DNA of 27,066 nt from Berkiella_A sp963976875 (lineage in GTDB: Bacteria > Pseudomonadota > Gammaproteobacteria > Berkiellales > Berkiellaceae), in assembly GCA_963976875.1 (NCBI GenBank), contig CAXBML010000036.1:1-27066 (forward strand). Direction: 5' to 3'. The notes beneath the pieces were generated by a model, which was not told the DNA's origin, did no database searches, and saw nothing but the letters and a program-made list of their open reading frames with translations. A program made the position numbers and the translations under genes. This document shows positions 15,901-24,097 of this stretch, in pieces (position 1 is the first letter of the stretch; each line of letters begins with the position of its first letter).

Positions 15901-16044
15901 AAGCATCCTAATTAGCACACATAATTTAACATCAGAAACTCTAAATCAAAGAGTATCAAACTCTTGAAATAAATGCCACGTTCAACACCGCCCTTACAAG
16001 GCTCTGGCATGCTACTTATCCGCTTAAAAAATTCACAAATAAAT

Positions 16045-16075
16045 CCCCACCACTCAGACTAACTGAGCAATGGGG
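16045..16075 (-). terminator. Intrinsic terminator of the traA-topB operon
   Basis: On the minus strand the RNA can form a 13-bp stem: CCCCA, three U-G/G-U wobble pairs, then CUCAG closed by a 5-nt loop. A U-rich run (AUUUAUUUG, then UUUUUU) follows. On the plus strand the same wobbles become mismatches, so the hairpin is strand-specific. It lies 12 bases after the DUF6573 stop. Confidence 0.7.
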
Positions 16076-16086
16076 CACAAAGTGAT

Positions 16087-16500
16087 CTAATCCTCATTAG
16101 GCAACATAATTGTTATTACAGGCTCCAAATTATCACCAGGGCTAAAGATAGCTTTTACTCTGACATTTTCAGGGAACTGAGCATGGGAACAATCATTCCT
16201 AATTACAACGCTTAAAGGAAATATTAACCATTCGTGAGCCTTTCCTTGCTCTTTCGCAATTCTTAAATAAAAGGAACACATATATAACAAATCCCATAAC
16301 CGGCCTGACATATCTTGATAAGTCTGACGCTCATTATCCTCATCAGTCCAACATACATACTGATGATATAGGGCGCTTGTTAATACAACAGGCACTTTAA
16401 AACCAGCCTCTCTTGCAATTTTTTCATCCGCCTCTATCAACACGCCATCTTCTATAGCTTGGCTTCTTGTGTAACTGTAGATATATTCTTCATTATTCAT
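16087..16500 (-). CDS. DUF6573 family protein
   Basis: 137 aa from the ATG at 16500, preceded by AAGGA. The open frame extends 58 codons upstream through a GC-rich non-coding segment, but that extension is Pro/Arg-rich and has no ribosome site. YIYSYTRSQAIEDGVLIEAD, EAGFKVPVVLTSALY, WTDEDNERQ and SGRLWDLLYM match the plasmid-borne DUF6573 family. These proteins are common on mobile plasmids near transfer genes; their function is unknown. Last gene of the traA-topB transcription unit before the terminator. Confidence 0.85.
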   Translation of the reverse strand: MNNEEYIYSYTRSQAIEDGVLIEADEKIAREAGFKVPVVLTSALYHQYVCWTDEDNERQTYQDMSGRLWDLLYMCSFYLRIAKEQGKAHEWLIFPLSVVIRNDCSHAQFPENVRVKAIFSPGDNLEPVITIMLPNED

Positions 16501-16769
16501 TTTATTTTTCCTTAATTTTAAAAAGCGCAGCGCATTGCGCGTGCGCCTGCCCGGCTGACGAAGCCTGGGGGTCCAAGCGTCAATCCAGGGGGAACCACCC
16601 AACCTGCACAAACAAGCTATGCTTGTGCGGAAGGTTGGGGGATGGATTGACGTGCGGTGGGGGCAAAGCCCCAAGGCACTAAGGAACGCTGAAGTTGAAA
16701 TACAACCACGCTATGGTGGCGAGTTGCCATGCAAAGGTGGTGGAAAAAGGATCCAGAAAATAAATTTAC
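16501..16769. other. GC-rich structured non-coding segment
   Basis: This segment is far richer in GC than its surroundings. It has a nested inverted repeat: CGTCAATCCA (16578-16587) with TGGATTGACG (16643-16652), inside it CCCAACCT (16598-16605) with AGGTTGGG (16632-16639), and at the tip ACAAGC-tat-GCTTGT (16612-16626), which competes with GCACAA/TTGTGC. A separate hairpin GGGGC-aaa-GCCCC follows at 16660-16672. It may be a structured RNA or leader in the topB-DUF6573 gap, a protein-binding site, or an inserted element. Confidence 0.55.
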
Positions 16770-18935
16770 CTATTGTGGTACTTTTACCTCTTGGACAACA
16801 TTTTTACACTTTGGATAATTTGAACAGCCAAAAAATGTTCCTCGCGCGCTTTTTCGCTCCACAAAATATCCTGTATCACATTTAAAGCAATGTTGATCTG
16901 TTTTCTTAGCTGCTGCCTTTCTTTCCCCTGGTTTTCCGTCAGCGTCAGGCAATGTAGTGGTGCACTCAGGATACCCAGAACATCCCCAAAAATAACTGTT
17001 TTTTGATTTTGGCTTACGGCGCACCATTGGTTTATCGCAAGCTGGACACTGATGCTCACTAAGTGCTGCTTTCCTATTTTGAAGAGATGGATCCTGCTTG
17101 GAATAACCGCTTTTTAATGCCTCAAGCATTTTTGATAAATTGTCATTCTGGTTTGCTAAAAATAATTCTTTTGCCATGCTTCCAGCAGCCATATCATCTA
17201 AATCTTGCTCCCATCTTGCGGTTGTGGCGGGATCTTTAACCGCATCAGGCAATAAATCAATCAGCGCCCTACCCTTTTCTGTGGAAATTAACTTTTTCTT
17301 ATCCCGCGCTATGTACTCGCGATTGATAAGCGTTTCAATAATTGCCGCACGTGTCGCCTGTGTTCCAATGCCTGATGTCTCTCTCAATACCTTCTTGAGA
17401 CTTGGATCTTCTACATAGCGGCCAATAGATTCCATTGCACCAATCAATGTGCCTTCTGTAAATTGTGCGGGAGCCTTTGTTTTTTTGTCGGTAACTTTCT
17501 CCTGATCTGAGCAAAGAGTCTGCCCTTCCGTCCAATCAGGAAAATCTTGTCCGGCTTCACTCTCCTCTTTTGCCATATCAATCGTCTCATCATTGTCGGA
17601 CATATTTTTCCAACCAAGAATCAAAGGGATCCTTCCGGTGGCTGAAAAGTCTTCATTTTCACAAGCTACTACTATTTTTGTCTGCTCATACACAAAATCA
17701 CCTAAAAATTGGGAAATATATGCAGTTCGTATTAAGTCGTATATTTCACAAGCCTCTGTTGACATTGATGACAATTTTATATCCTGATTTGTTGTTGGGA
17801 TAATGCCATGATGGGCCGTTACTTTTTTGTCGTTCCAAGCTGTAGATTTGAATGCCACATCACACTTTTTAACTAAAATAGATAAAGACGGATCAATTTT
17901 TAAAAGTGAATCAAGCACCACACTCGACTCACCATGCTGCGATAAAGGGAGATAACCGCTGTCAGTTCTAGGGTAAGTGATGGCTTTATGTTTTTCATAC
18001 AACTCTTGTGCTATCGATAATGTTTTTGTTGCTGTATAGCCATATAGCGCGGATGCTTTTTTCTGTAATTCTGATAGCGAAAATGGTAATGGTGGCGCTT
18101 GCTTTTTTTTGACCTTAGTAAGGTTAGTAATTTTGGCTGGTTTATCGTGTATTTTATTTGCAACATCACTGACAGCCGCTTTATCTAAGCATCTGCCTGT
18201 TTCATCATTTTGTAATGATTCTGGAATGTTCCACTTCAGCCATGCTCCCGCCTTCCCCTCATCAATAAAGTTAACAAACATCTCAAAATAATCTTGTGGT
18301 TTAAACTGTTCAATCGTTCTGTCTCTTGTAACAATTAGCTGCAAAGTTGGTGTCTGTACCCGACCAACAGATAAAACACCCTCACCAAATTTACCAAACA
18401 AGCAGCTGGTTGCCATGGTCATATTCATTCCGACTATCCAATCAGCACGCTGGCGACTCAATCCTGCAAAATATAAATTTTCTGTTTCATTTCCAGGTTT
18501 TATGGTCTTCAATGCTTTTTGAATGCTAGCATCATCCAAAGCAGACAACCACAGCCTTTCAACCTTCCCTTCATACTTGCAATAAGTCATCAGCTCTCTA
18601 GCGATTAATTCGCCCTCTCTGTCTGCATCAGTTGCAATAACAACATGATTTGCGGACTTTATCATTTTTTTTACAACAGTAAGTTGTTTCTTAACTCTGG
18701 CAACAGGCTCCATGTGCCAATCTTTTGGAATGACTGGTAACTTTTCAATTCGCCATGGCTTTAACTCTTTACAGTAATAATCTGGCTTTGCGGCCTCAAG
18801 TAAATGGCCAAGGCACCAAGTAACAATAACCCCATCACCTTCAATAAAGCCTTCTCGTTTTTGGGTTGCACCCAATACACGAGAAATATCACTGGCCTGA
18901 CTTGGTTTTTCGCAAATAAATAATTTTTTGATCAT
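16770..18935 (-). CDS. topB: DNA topoisomerase III (TopB/TraE type)
   Basis: 721 aa from the ATG at 18935 (MIKKLFICEKPSQA), which has AAGGA seven bases upstream; an in-frame TTG two codons earlier is too close to that site. It is a type IA topoisomerase that passes single strands and decatenates DNA. The N-terminal TOPRIM domain has FICEKPS and ATDADREGEL (101-110). The active-site Tyr is Y321 in ITYPRTDSGYLP. Two C-terminal topoisomerase zinc fingers follow (CPACDKPMV...CSGYPEC and CFKCDTGYF...CSNYPKC). Plasmid copies of this enzyme are typical partners of conjugation systems and help resolve transferred DNA. The gene lies 76 bp after traA, probably in one operon. Confidence 0.95.
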   Translation of the reverse strand: MIKKLFICEKPSQASDISRVLGATQKREGFIEGDGVIVTWCLGHLLEAAKPDYYCKELKPWRIEKLPVIPKDWHMEPVARVKKQLTVVKKMIKSANHVVIATDADREGELIARELMTYCKYEGKVERLWLSALDDASIQKALKTIKPGNETENLYFAGLSRQRADWIVGMNMTMATSCLFGKFGEGVLSVGRVQTPTLQLIVTRDRTIEQFKPQDYFEMFVNFIDEGKAGAWLKWNIPESLQNDETGRCLDKAAVSDVANKIHDKPAKITNLTKVKKKQAPPLPFSLSELQKKASALYGYTATKTLSIAQELYEKHKAITYPRTDSGYLPLSQHGESSVVLDSLLKIDPSLSILVKKCDVAFKSTAWNDKKVTAHHGIIPTTNQDIKLSSMSTEACEIYDLIRTAYISQFLGDFVYEQTKIVVACENEDFSATGRIPLILGWKNMSDNDETIDMAKEESEAGQDFPDWTEGQTLCSDQEKVTDKKTKAPAQFTEGTLIGAMESIGRYVEDPSLKKVLRETSGIGTQATRAAIIETLINREYIARDKKKLISTEKGRALIDLLPDAVKDPATTARWEQDLDDMAAGSMAKELFLANQNDNLSKMLEALKSGYSKQDPSLQNRKAALSEHQCPACDKPMVRRKPKSKNSYFWGCSGYPECTTTLPDADGKPGERKAAAKKTDQHCFKCDTGYFVERKSARGTFFGCSNYPKCKNVVQEVKVPQ

Positions 18936-19011
18936 CTTCAATTCCTTGTTTTTTAATCTAGTTAAGAGCTTTTACATGGCTTGGGTTGTAATCGCTCAAT
19001 TTTATACCTTA

Positions 19012-21750
19012 TTAATGAATACTTAATTCTGCTTCTATTTTCTGAGACAGATGAATGCTTTTTGCTTTTTTCATTCTTTGTTTTAATGCAGCCTCCCCCT
19101 GAAGAGAAACCAATTTCTGTAAGCTTTGCTTTTCATGCAAATGAGCTGCCCGTCTAACATGGGTGGATGCGTTTTTCACATTCTTCTGAACCCAGTCTTG
19201 CTGATTTTCCTTAGTAGATACCAGCATGACATCTGGTTTGACTCTAAAGCCTTTAAAAACAGCCTCTGCATTTATGGCTTGCGATGCAACCCAAACTGTC
19301 TTATCTGGGTTTAGTTCAGAAATAACTTTTGCACTTTCAATCGTGTCGGTAATAACAACAACCCTTTTTCGCTCACCTGCTTGAATTAACAGAGATGACT
19401 CTTTTTTCTCTTGCTCAGCTCTGGCGCCTTTCTGCTGAGATTGTTCACCTTTTAGCCTACGTTCTTGCGCTTTTAGTTGGATGCCGCTTAAAATATTGGC
19501 CATCTTCTCTGTTACTTTTTTCACACACGACTTCTCAAGAGCCTCACTTGCAAGCCCTCTTCTTTTAGCAAATGCCAAGGGAAAATCTAAAACTGAATCT
19601 TTCAGTCCGCTACGATTCATTTTATTTGAAATGGCACTGTGGTTAGCAAAATCTTCTTTTGATGCATAGATGCTCAAATCTTCTCGGTGTCTGGTGAAAG
19701 CGACATAAGCAGTTTGCTTGTTCCATCCCCAATTACCAAGGTAGACATGTGCTTTGTCAAAAGTGCTACCTTGAGCCTTATAAACTGTAGTAGCGTAACC
19801 ATGACTAATATGGTTATATTGGCTTGCAGAAACGAATATGTTCTCTTGTTTGTTATCCAGCTTAATTTCTAGCTTGTTTTTATTAGCAGCTACAACCTTG
19901 CCGATATCGCCGTTACTAACACTAAGCCTAGTGTCATTTTTAAGTAGAATTACACAATCACCAACAGAGAAATATTTTTCTCCTTTTTGAGTTGTAAATG
20001 AATGCTCTTCCCCAATTTCTCCTGCTTGCATTAGCACCGATCTGACGGCTGCATTTAAAGAGTCCACTTCAACATTTTTTGCAGCAAGGATGGCTGTATC
20101 TTTTCCCTGTTTTTTATCATCAAAGTAACGTGTGGCTATTTTGTCAAAAGCATCATTAGCGGTTTCCTTTAATTCAACCCTTTGGTGTTTGTCATATTGA
20201 GAAAATGCTTTACTTGTTCTTTGTGCTGCAAAATCTAATGAAGCTTGTTTTTGCCACTCCACTTTCTGCCTTCTAATATTGGTTAGCTCAGCAAACCCTA
20301 TACTCTCAGTAAAAGCTCTAAATGGCCCACCAGGGCCTATAGGTTGGAGCTGCTTTGGATCTCCGACCAAAACCACTTTTGCCTTAACTTTTTTTGCTTT
20401 TGCAAGCACATCCTTTAAAAGTAAGGCATTCACCATCCCAGCCTCATCTACGACCAAAATAGTATTTTTATCAATGCTTATTTTGTTTTGCTCAACCCCG
20501 TACAAAAAAGAGTGGATTGTACGACTTTTAATATTACTTTCTAATTCAAGGTTTGTTGCGGCTTTCTTCGCAAAACATAAACCCATAACATCGTAGCCAC
20601 AACCAGCCCAAATTTCGTTAGCAGTCTTCATGGCATAACTTTTTCCGGTCCCTGCATGCCCAACAACGATACTAATATTATCCCCATGAACAATATCCTT
20701 AACCGCCCTAGCCTGCTCATCACTTAGTCCGTTTTTAGATACCACTTTATCTGCGTATTTTTGACCAACCTGAAAGGTTTTTCTCTTTTTAAGTTGACAG
20801 GCTGATTCTTGCAAGCCACACTCAAGCTCAAACATTTCTTTAGTCGTAAAGCATTCTCGACCATTAGCATTTTTACCCAAGGTTATAAGATTTTTGGAAG
20901 CCTGAACGGCTTTAAGAGCAATATCATATTCTTCTTGTGAATCAGTATGTCTATGAATGGTTTTATACAAATCTATCTCAGTAAAGACAGACTCTTTGCT
21001 AGTTAACAATTGTAAAAGCTTAACTGGGTTTGTAAGCACAATTTCCTTTGCTTGCTTTTTTCTAGCCTTATTTTCTAATATTTTTTCATTGTCAGTCTGG
21101 TTTAAGTTGTATTTGGCATTTTTACCAACATGAACTTCACTAATAATACCAGTTGGATCAACTTCTATCCCTAAGCCCTTCTCCTGAAAATACGCATCCT
21201 GCATCTCCCGCCAATAATCTTTCCAAATTTTATCTTCTTTTATGACCTGCCCACCTCTCACCTCAGGAAGTAAGTCTCTGGCTTTCTTCTTCTCAAAGCT
21301 GTTGGCTTTTAATCTCCTAGTGGTGACTAAAATATGTGCATGAATATTATTGCCACCATCATGTGGCTCATGTATAGATATTTGGGCAGCTAGGCCATGT
21401 TGAATAAAATGGTGGGATACAAAGCGACGAGTTAATTCGATTCTATCTTCATCGCTAACGGATTCATCTGAAGGAAGCGCGATTACAAGCTCTCGAGCTA
21501 GCTGTGAATTTTTTCGGCTCTCAAATTCCTCAACGGCGTTCCAAAGAACACCACAATCCATAAATGCATTATTAGCCTCCTCTGGTAACATAACCTCATT
21601 ATGAACTACGCCTTGCTTTCTTTCGTAGTCATGGGTTACGCCCAATTTTTCATCTTGAATTTTCTGGGCTGACCGATAAGCGGAAGCTGCTACTACAGAA
21701 TGTCCCTTCCCTCTCGATATGAATTGTACTCGTGCAAATTCAATCGCCAT
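19012..21750 (-). CDS. traA: TraA relaxase-helicase (MobA/MobL family, MOBQ)
   Basis: 912 aa from the ATG at 21750 (MAIEFARVQFISRG), the family's usual start; an ATG at 21765 is also in frame. The N-terminal MobA/MobL relaxase has a Tyr in AAASAYRSAQK-like context (Y25; here VVAASAYRS) and the metal-binding HUH set H127, H137, H139 (IHEPHDGGNNIHAHI). A RecD-like helicase follows, with Walker A GHAGTGKS (364-371), Walker B LVVDEAGM, GDPKQLQP, YATTVYKAQGST and YVAFTRHRED. The C-terminal part contains a TOPRIM-like segment (VVVITDTIESAKVI). It should nick oriT, stay bound to the 5' end and unwind the strand for transfer. It is shorter than Ti TraA (about 1100 aa). The gene reads away from the adjacent oriT. 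Confidence 0.93.
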   Translation of the reverse strand: MAIEFARVQFISRGKGHSVVAASAYRSAQKIQDEKLGVTHDYERKQGVVHNEVMLPEEANNAFMDCGVLWNAVEEFESRKNSQLARELVIALPSDESVSDEDRIELTRRFVSHHFIQHGLAAQISIHEPHDGGNNIHAHILVTTRRLKANSFEKKKARDLLPEVRGGQVIKEDKIWKDYWREMQDAYFQEKGLGIEVDPTGIISEVHVGKNAKYNLNQTDNEKILENKARKKQAKEIVLTNPVKLLQLLTSKESVFTEIDLYKTIHRHTDSQEEYDIALKAVQASKNLITLGKNANGRECFTTKEMFELECGLQESACQLKKRKTFQVGQKYADKVVSKNGLSDEQARAVKDIVHGDNISIVVGHAGTGKSYAMKTANEIWAGCGYDVMGLCFAKKAATNLELESNIKSRTIHSFLYGVEQNKISIDKNTILVVDEAGMVNALLLKDVLAKAKKVKAKVVLVGDPKQLQPIGPGGPFRAFTESIGFAELTNIRRQKVEWQKQASLDFAAQRTSKAFSQYDKHQRVELKETANDAFDKIATRYFDDKKQGKDTAILAAKNVEVDSLNAAVRSVLMQAGEIGEEHSFTTQKGEKYFSVGDCVILLKNDTRLSVSNGDIGKVVAANKNKLEIKLDNKQENIFVSASQYNHISHGYATTVYKAQGSTFDKAHVYLGNWGWNKQTAYVAFTRHREDLSIYASKEDFANHSAISNKMNRSGLKDSVLDFPLAFAKRRGLASEALEKSCVKKVTEKMANILSGIQLKAQERRLKGEQSQQKGARAEQEKKESSLLIQAGERKRVVVITDTIESAKVISELNPDKTVWVASQAINAEAVFKGFRVKPDVMLVSTKENQQDWVQKNVKNASTHVRRAAHLHEKQSLQKLVSLQGEAALKQRMKKAKSIHLSQKIEAELSIH

Positions 21751-21775
21751 AGATGAACTATACATCGAGTTACGC

Positions 21776-21806
21776 GCAAACTCAAAGAGTTTGCATATTG
21801 CGCTCT
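21776..21806 (+). other. oriT: Candidate oriT with nic site (MOBQ type)
   Basis: A perfect inverted repeat GCAAACTC (21776-21783), AAA, GAGTTTGC (21787-21794) is followed at once by ATATTGCG/CTCT. This is the RSF1010/Ti layout: inverted repeat, then a nic sequence of the form TAAxTGCG/CCCT. By analogy the nick lies between 21802 and 21803. Its place between divergent traA and traCD is that of oriT in Ti-type plasmids. It also abuts the traA start, so relaxase binding may repress traA. Confidence 0.8.
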
Positions 21807-22007
21807 TCGTGACAATTATGTGAGCATCCTAGATCATTTTAAAAGATTTAAAAAAGCCAACATACAGTGCTTACAAAATATTAATATGAAAACCAATTCA
21901 AAAAACATATAAATAATCAGTGAATAATGCAAAAATGCATTTGACACCATGTTACTATTCTGATCAAATATATTTAGATCAATTGCAAATGAACAAGGAA
22001 GCCACAA

Positions 22008-22226
22008 ATGGCAAACTATCAAGAACGAAAATCAAAACTATTACAACAGATGGATTCAGCTAAACAAAAAATTGAACGGTTAACTGCAAAACGAGCACAA
22101 GAAATCGGTCAGCTGGCAATGGCCTACCAGTTAGAAGATTTAGATGATGACTTGCTGAAAAATCATTTTAAAAATATTGCTGTAGCCTCGGGTAAAAATG
22201 TAGCCACCAATGAACAAGATAGTTAA
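22008..22226 (+). CDS. traC: TraC-like mobilisation protein
   Basis: 72 aa, almost wholly helical: a charged N-terminal coil (KLLQQMDSAKQKIERLTAKRAQEIGQLAMAYQLEDL) followed by an acidic segment. This is the pattern of the small TraC accessory proteins of Ti-type Dtr systems, which assist relaxosome assembly at oriT. AAGGA lies eight bases before the ATG. Its end overlaps the start of traD by 17 bases, so translation is likely coupled. Confidence 0.75.
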   Translation: MANYQERKSKLLQQMDSAKQKIERLTAKRAQEIGQLAMAYQLEDLDDDLLKNHFKNIAVASGKNVATNEQDS

Positions 22227-22506
22227 ACAATTAAAACGTGAATCACAAAAGCTTGCTCGACTAGAACGCTCTCTGATGTCTGAAAGGGAACGGAGCAGAA
22301 AACAAGACACAAGAAATAAAATTCAATTAGGTGGCTTGGTTATAAAGGCAGGTGTTCATAAATACTCTAAGGCAGAGATTTTAGGATTATTAATTGAGGC
22401 AAAGGAGCTGCTCAATGACAACACAAAATTCAATTTATCCCATTGCAGGCTCACAGGTGACAAAGCCTTTAGAGAATCAAAATCCTATGGAAGAGAAAAG
22501 CCATGA
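22210..22506 (+). CDS. traD: TraD-like mobilisation protein
   Basis: 98 aa. A basic N-terminal helix is followed by RKQDTRNKIQLGGLVIKAG and KAEILGLLIEAKELL, the signature of the small Ti-type TraD family (also called MobC-like in other plasmids). It is not the F-plasmid TraD coupling ATPase. It overlaps traC upstream and the membrane-protein gene downstream. In Ti plasmids the next gene is the coupling protein traG; here it is not. Confidence 0.8.
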   Translation: MNKIVKQLKRESQKLARLERSLMSERERSRKQDTRNKIQLGGLVIKAGVHKYSKAEILGLLIEAKELLNDNTKFNLSHCRLTGDKAFRESKSYGREKP

Positions 22507-22933
22507 TGATATGGAATCGTTATTAAGCAAGGGTGCCAAACCATATACCCCTACCTTTTCAGATAAAGTATTTGCTTATTTAAAACCATTTTTAAAATAT
22601 GTTTTTAATCTTCGTCCTGTAATTCCAAATATCATCTATATAATAATTTCAATTGGTGGCATGCAGCTAATTAAAGCAAAGGGATTTTATCCAGATGTAG
22701 AATGGTTACAGACATTTCTGTTTTTTGGCTTGCTGGCTGGAATATCAATTCAAATTCTATTTGCATCAGCCAAAAGTATATCGATTCCTCTTCTGGTGAT
22801 CGCCTCTTCTTCTTGGGCTATTTGGGCTCAAACAACACAAGGCGTAACTCTCCCTATAGGGAAAGAGGTCTTTCAATGCATGATGGCTTTGGGAACAATG
22901 GGTGTCATTATTAGCTCAGCTTTTAATCCTTAG
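22415..22933 (+). CDS. Membrane protein at the traG position
   Basis: 172 aa from the ATG at 22415 (MTTQNSIYPIAGS), which has AAAGGAG seven bases upstream; earlier in-frame starts lack this. A polar N-terminus of about 70 residues is followed by three to four hydrophobic helices (NIIYIIISIGGMQL, TFLFFGLLAGISIQILFA, ISIPLLVIASSSWAIWA, MMALGTMGVIISSAF). The gene overlaps traD by 92 bases in another frame and is presumably co-transcribed with traCD. It has no ATPase motifs, so it is not TraG. A role in transfer, entry exclusion or contact with a coupling protein is possible but not shown. Confidence 0.75.
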   Translation: MTTQNSIYPIAGSQVTKPLENQNPMEEKSHDDMESLLSKGAKPYTPTFSDKVFAYLKPFLKYVFNLRPVIPNIIYIIISIGGMQLIKAKGFYPDVEWLQTFLFFGLLAGISIQILFASAKSISIPLLVIASSSWAIWAQTTQGVTLPIGKEVFQCMMALGTMGVIISSAFNP

Positions 22934-22963
22934 AAGGATGGCTGCAAAAAAAATACATCTATA

Positions 22964-23158
22964 CTATTTTTCTTCTTTTCTGTATTTCTCAAAAAGATCG
23001 TAATCCCATGAACGATACTCAATTTTTTTAAATTTTTTCCCGCCGGATTTATCCAGAGAAATTTTCCGAGAATGCTGCCTTTCTATCTCACCATAAAGCC
23101 AATTTTTTTTCTCCGATAAATTTCTTTTTCCCTTTAATATATCTGCAATAGTTGGCAT
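22964..23158 (-). CDS. Small hypothetical protein downstream of rep
   Basis: 64 aa, highly basic and charged (MPTIADILKGKRNLSEKK...KKFKKIEYRSWDYDLFEKYRKEEK). It begins 39 bp after the rep stop on the same strand, so it may be the last gene of the parA-parB-rep operon. The ribosome site is weak (GAGG about 12 bases upstream). No family recognised; the composition would suit a nucleic-acid-binding protein. Confidence 0.55.
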   Translation of the reverse strand: MPTIADILKGKRNLSEKKNWLYGEIERQHSRKISLDKSGGKKFKKIEYRSWDYDLFEKYRKEEK

Positions 23159-23197
23159 GGCTATTTTGCCTCATAATAATCGTTAACGCCTTTTCGG

Positions 23198-24097
23198 CTA
23201 TAACTTCTCTTTAGCGCTGGATCGAAGAATGCGCATAGAAGCTTGTTCATAGGTCTCGCCGGGGCGCGCATGCTTTTCAACAACTGATTTTGGAACACCA
23301 TTAACTAAAGGCCCTTTGTATTTAGATAAATTCAGGTCGGCTTTCTCTTTTTGAGGTAGTTTGCTTTTCTTCGGAGTAACAATGAACTTAATTTCAACCA
23401 CCCTCCTTTTTACTCTTTTCTTTACGGGCTCAACATTTATATCTGTGAGCTCATTTATCTGATTGATGGCTGGTTTAAGCACCCGATTGTTAAAATCCCT
23501 AAATACTTTATATTGCCCATCTTTTACACCCATTATCTTTCTGAAAGTATCTATATCGAATGTTTTGGTCTTTCCAATTTTAATATACCTTAGGCAATTT
23601 TCGTACAATATCAGGGCAAACTTGGAAGTGAATTTTTTTTGCATACTTAAAGAAATAGAAGCATATACAGTCGGCTCCACCAAGTATGCTTTCAAAGGTT
23701 CGGGAAATTCGTAGTGTATAGTAGCGCCATCCGACATTGCCCAAGAAAGCCAGCCACACTCAAGCCAAGGCTCAAAACCCTCATCTTTTGTGTTAGAAAA
23801 ATTTTCTCTCGTTAGGTTCCAGGTAATATCTGTGCGACGGATATTCTTAAATGCATCCCTAAGATATTGGTAATCATTGTTTTTAAGCCCCATTAAATCT
23901 AACAGGTCTCTTATATGAATTTTAAACTGATTTTCGGTCTCAAGATTTGGAAAAGCATTAAATAACAAGCAATTGATTATTTTTCTTTGAAACAATGTCA
24001 GCTCACCTGAACAGTGGATTGCAGCAACATGTTTGTGCACCTTCTTTCCAATTTCTGTTGAGCTTGTTTTTATCACGTTAAAACTCCCAAGTTGCAT
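23198..24097 (-). CDS. rep: Rep_3-family plasmid replication initiator
   Basis: 299 aa. Two winged-helix domains typical of iteron-binding initiators are visible. The first half has LTLFQRKIINCLLFNAF and YQYLRDAFKNIRRTDITWN. The second has SMQKKFTSKFALILYENCLRYI, then FDIDTFRKIMGVKDGQYKVFRDFNNRVLKPAINQINELTDINVE, and a basic strand KKRVKRRVVEIKFIV. It should bind iterons and open the origin; matching repeats lie 2.3 kb away at 26415-26518. The start overlaps the end of parB by 20 bases, so initiator synthesis is translationally linked to the partition genes, an order less common than a separate rep transcript near its origin. Confidence 0.92.
   Translation of the reverse strand: MQLGSFNVIKTSSTEIGKKVHKHVAAIHCSGELTLFQRKIINCLLFNAFPNLETENQFKIHIRDLLDLMGLKNNDYQYLRDAFKNIRRTDITWNLTRENFSNTKDEGFEPWLECGWLSWAMSDGATIHYEFPEPLKAYLVEPTVYASISLSMQKKFTSKFALILYENCLRYIKIGKTKTFDIDTFRKIMGVKDGQYKVFRDFNNRVLKPAINQINELTDINVEPVKKRVKRRVVEIKFIVTPKKSKLPQKEKADLNLSKYKGPLVNGVPKSVVEKHARPGETYEQASMRILRSSAKEKL

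Noticed and set aside
16501..16674. N-terminal extension of the DUF6573 protein to a start at 16674
   Set aside because: The frame is open only because the GC-rich segment lacks stops. The translated part is Pro/Arg/Cys-rich and has no ribosome site, while the ATG at 16500 has AAGGA and begins the family homology.
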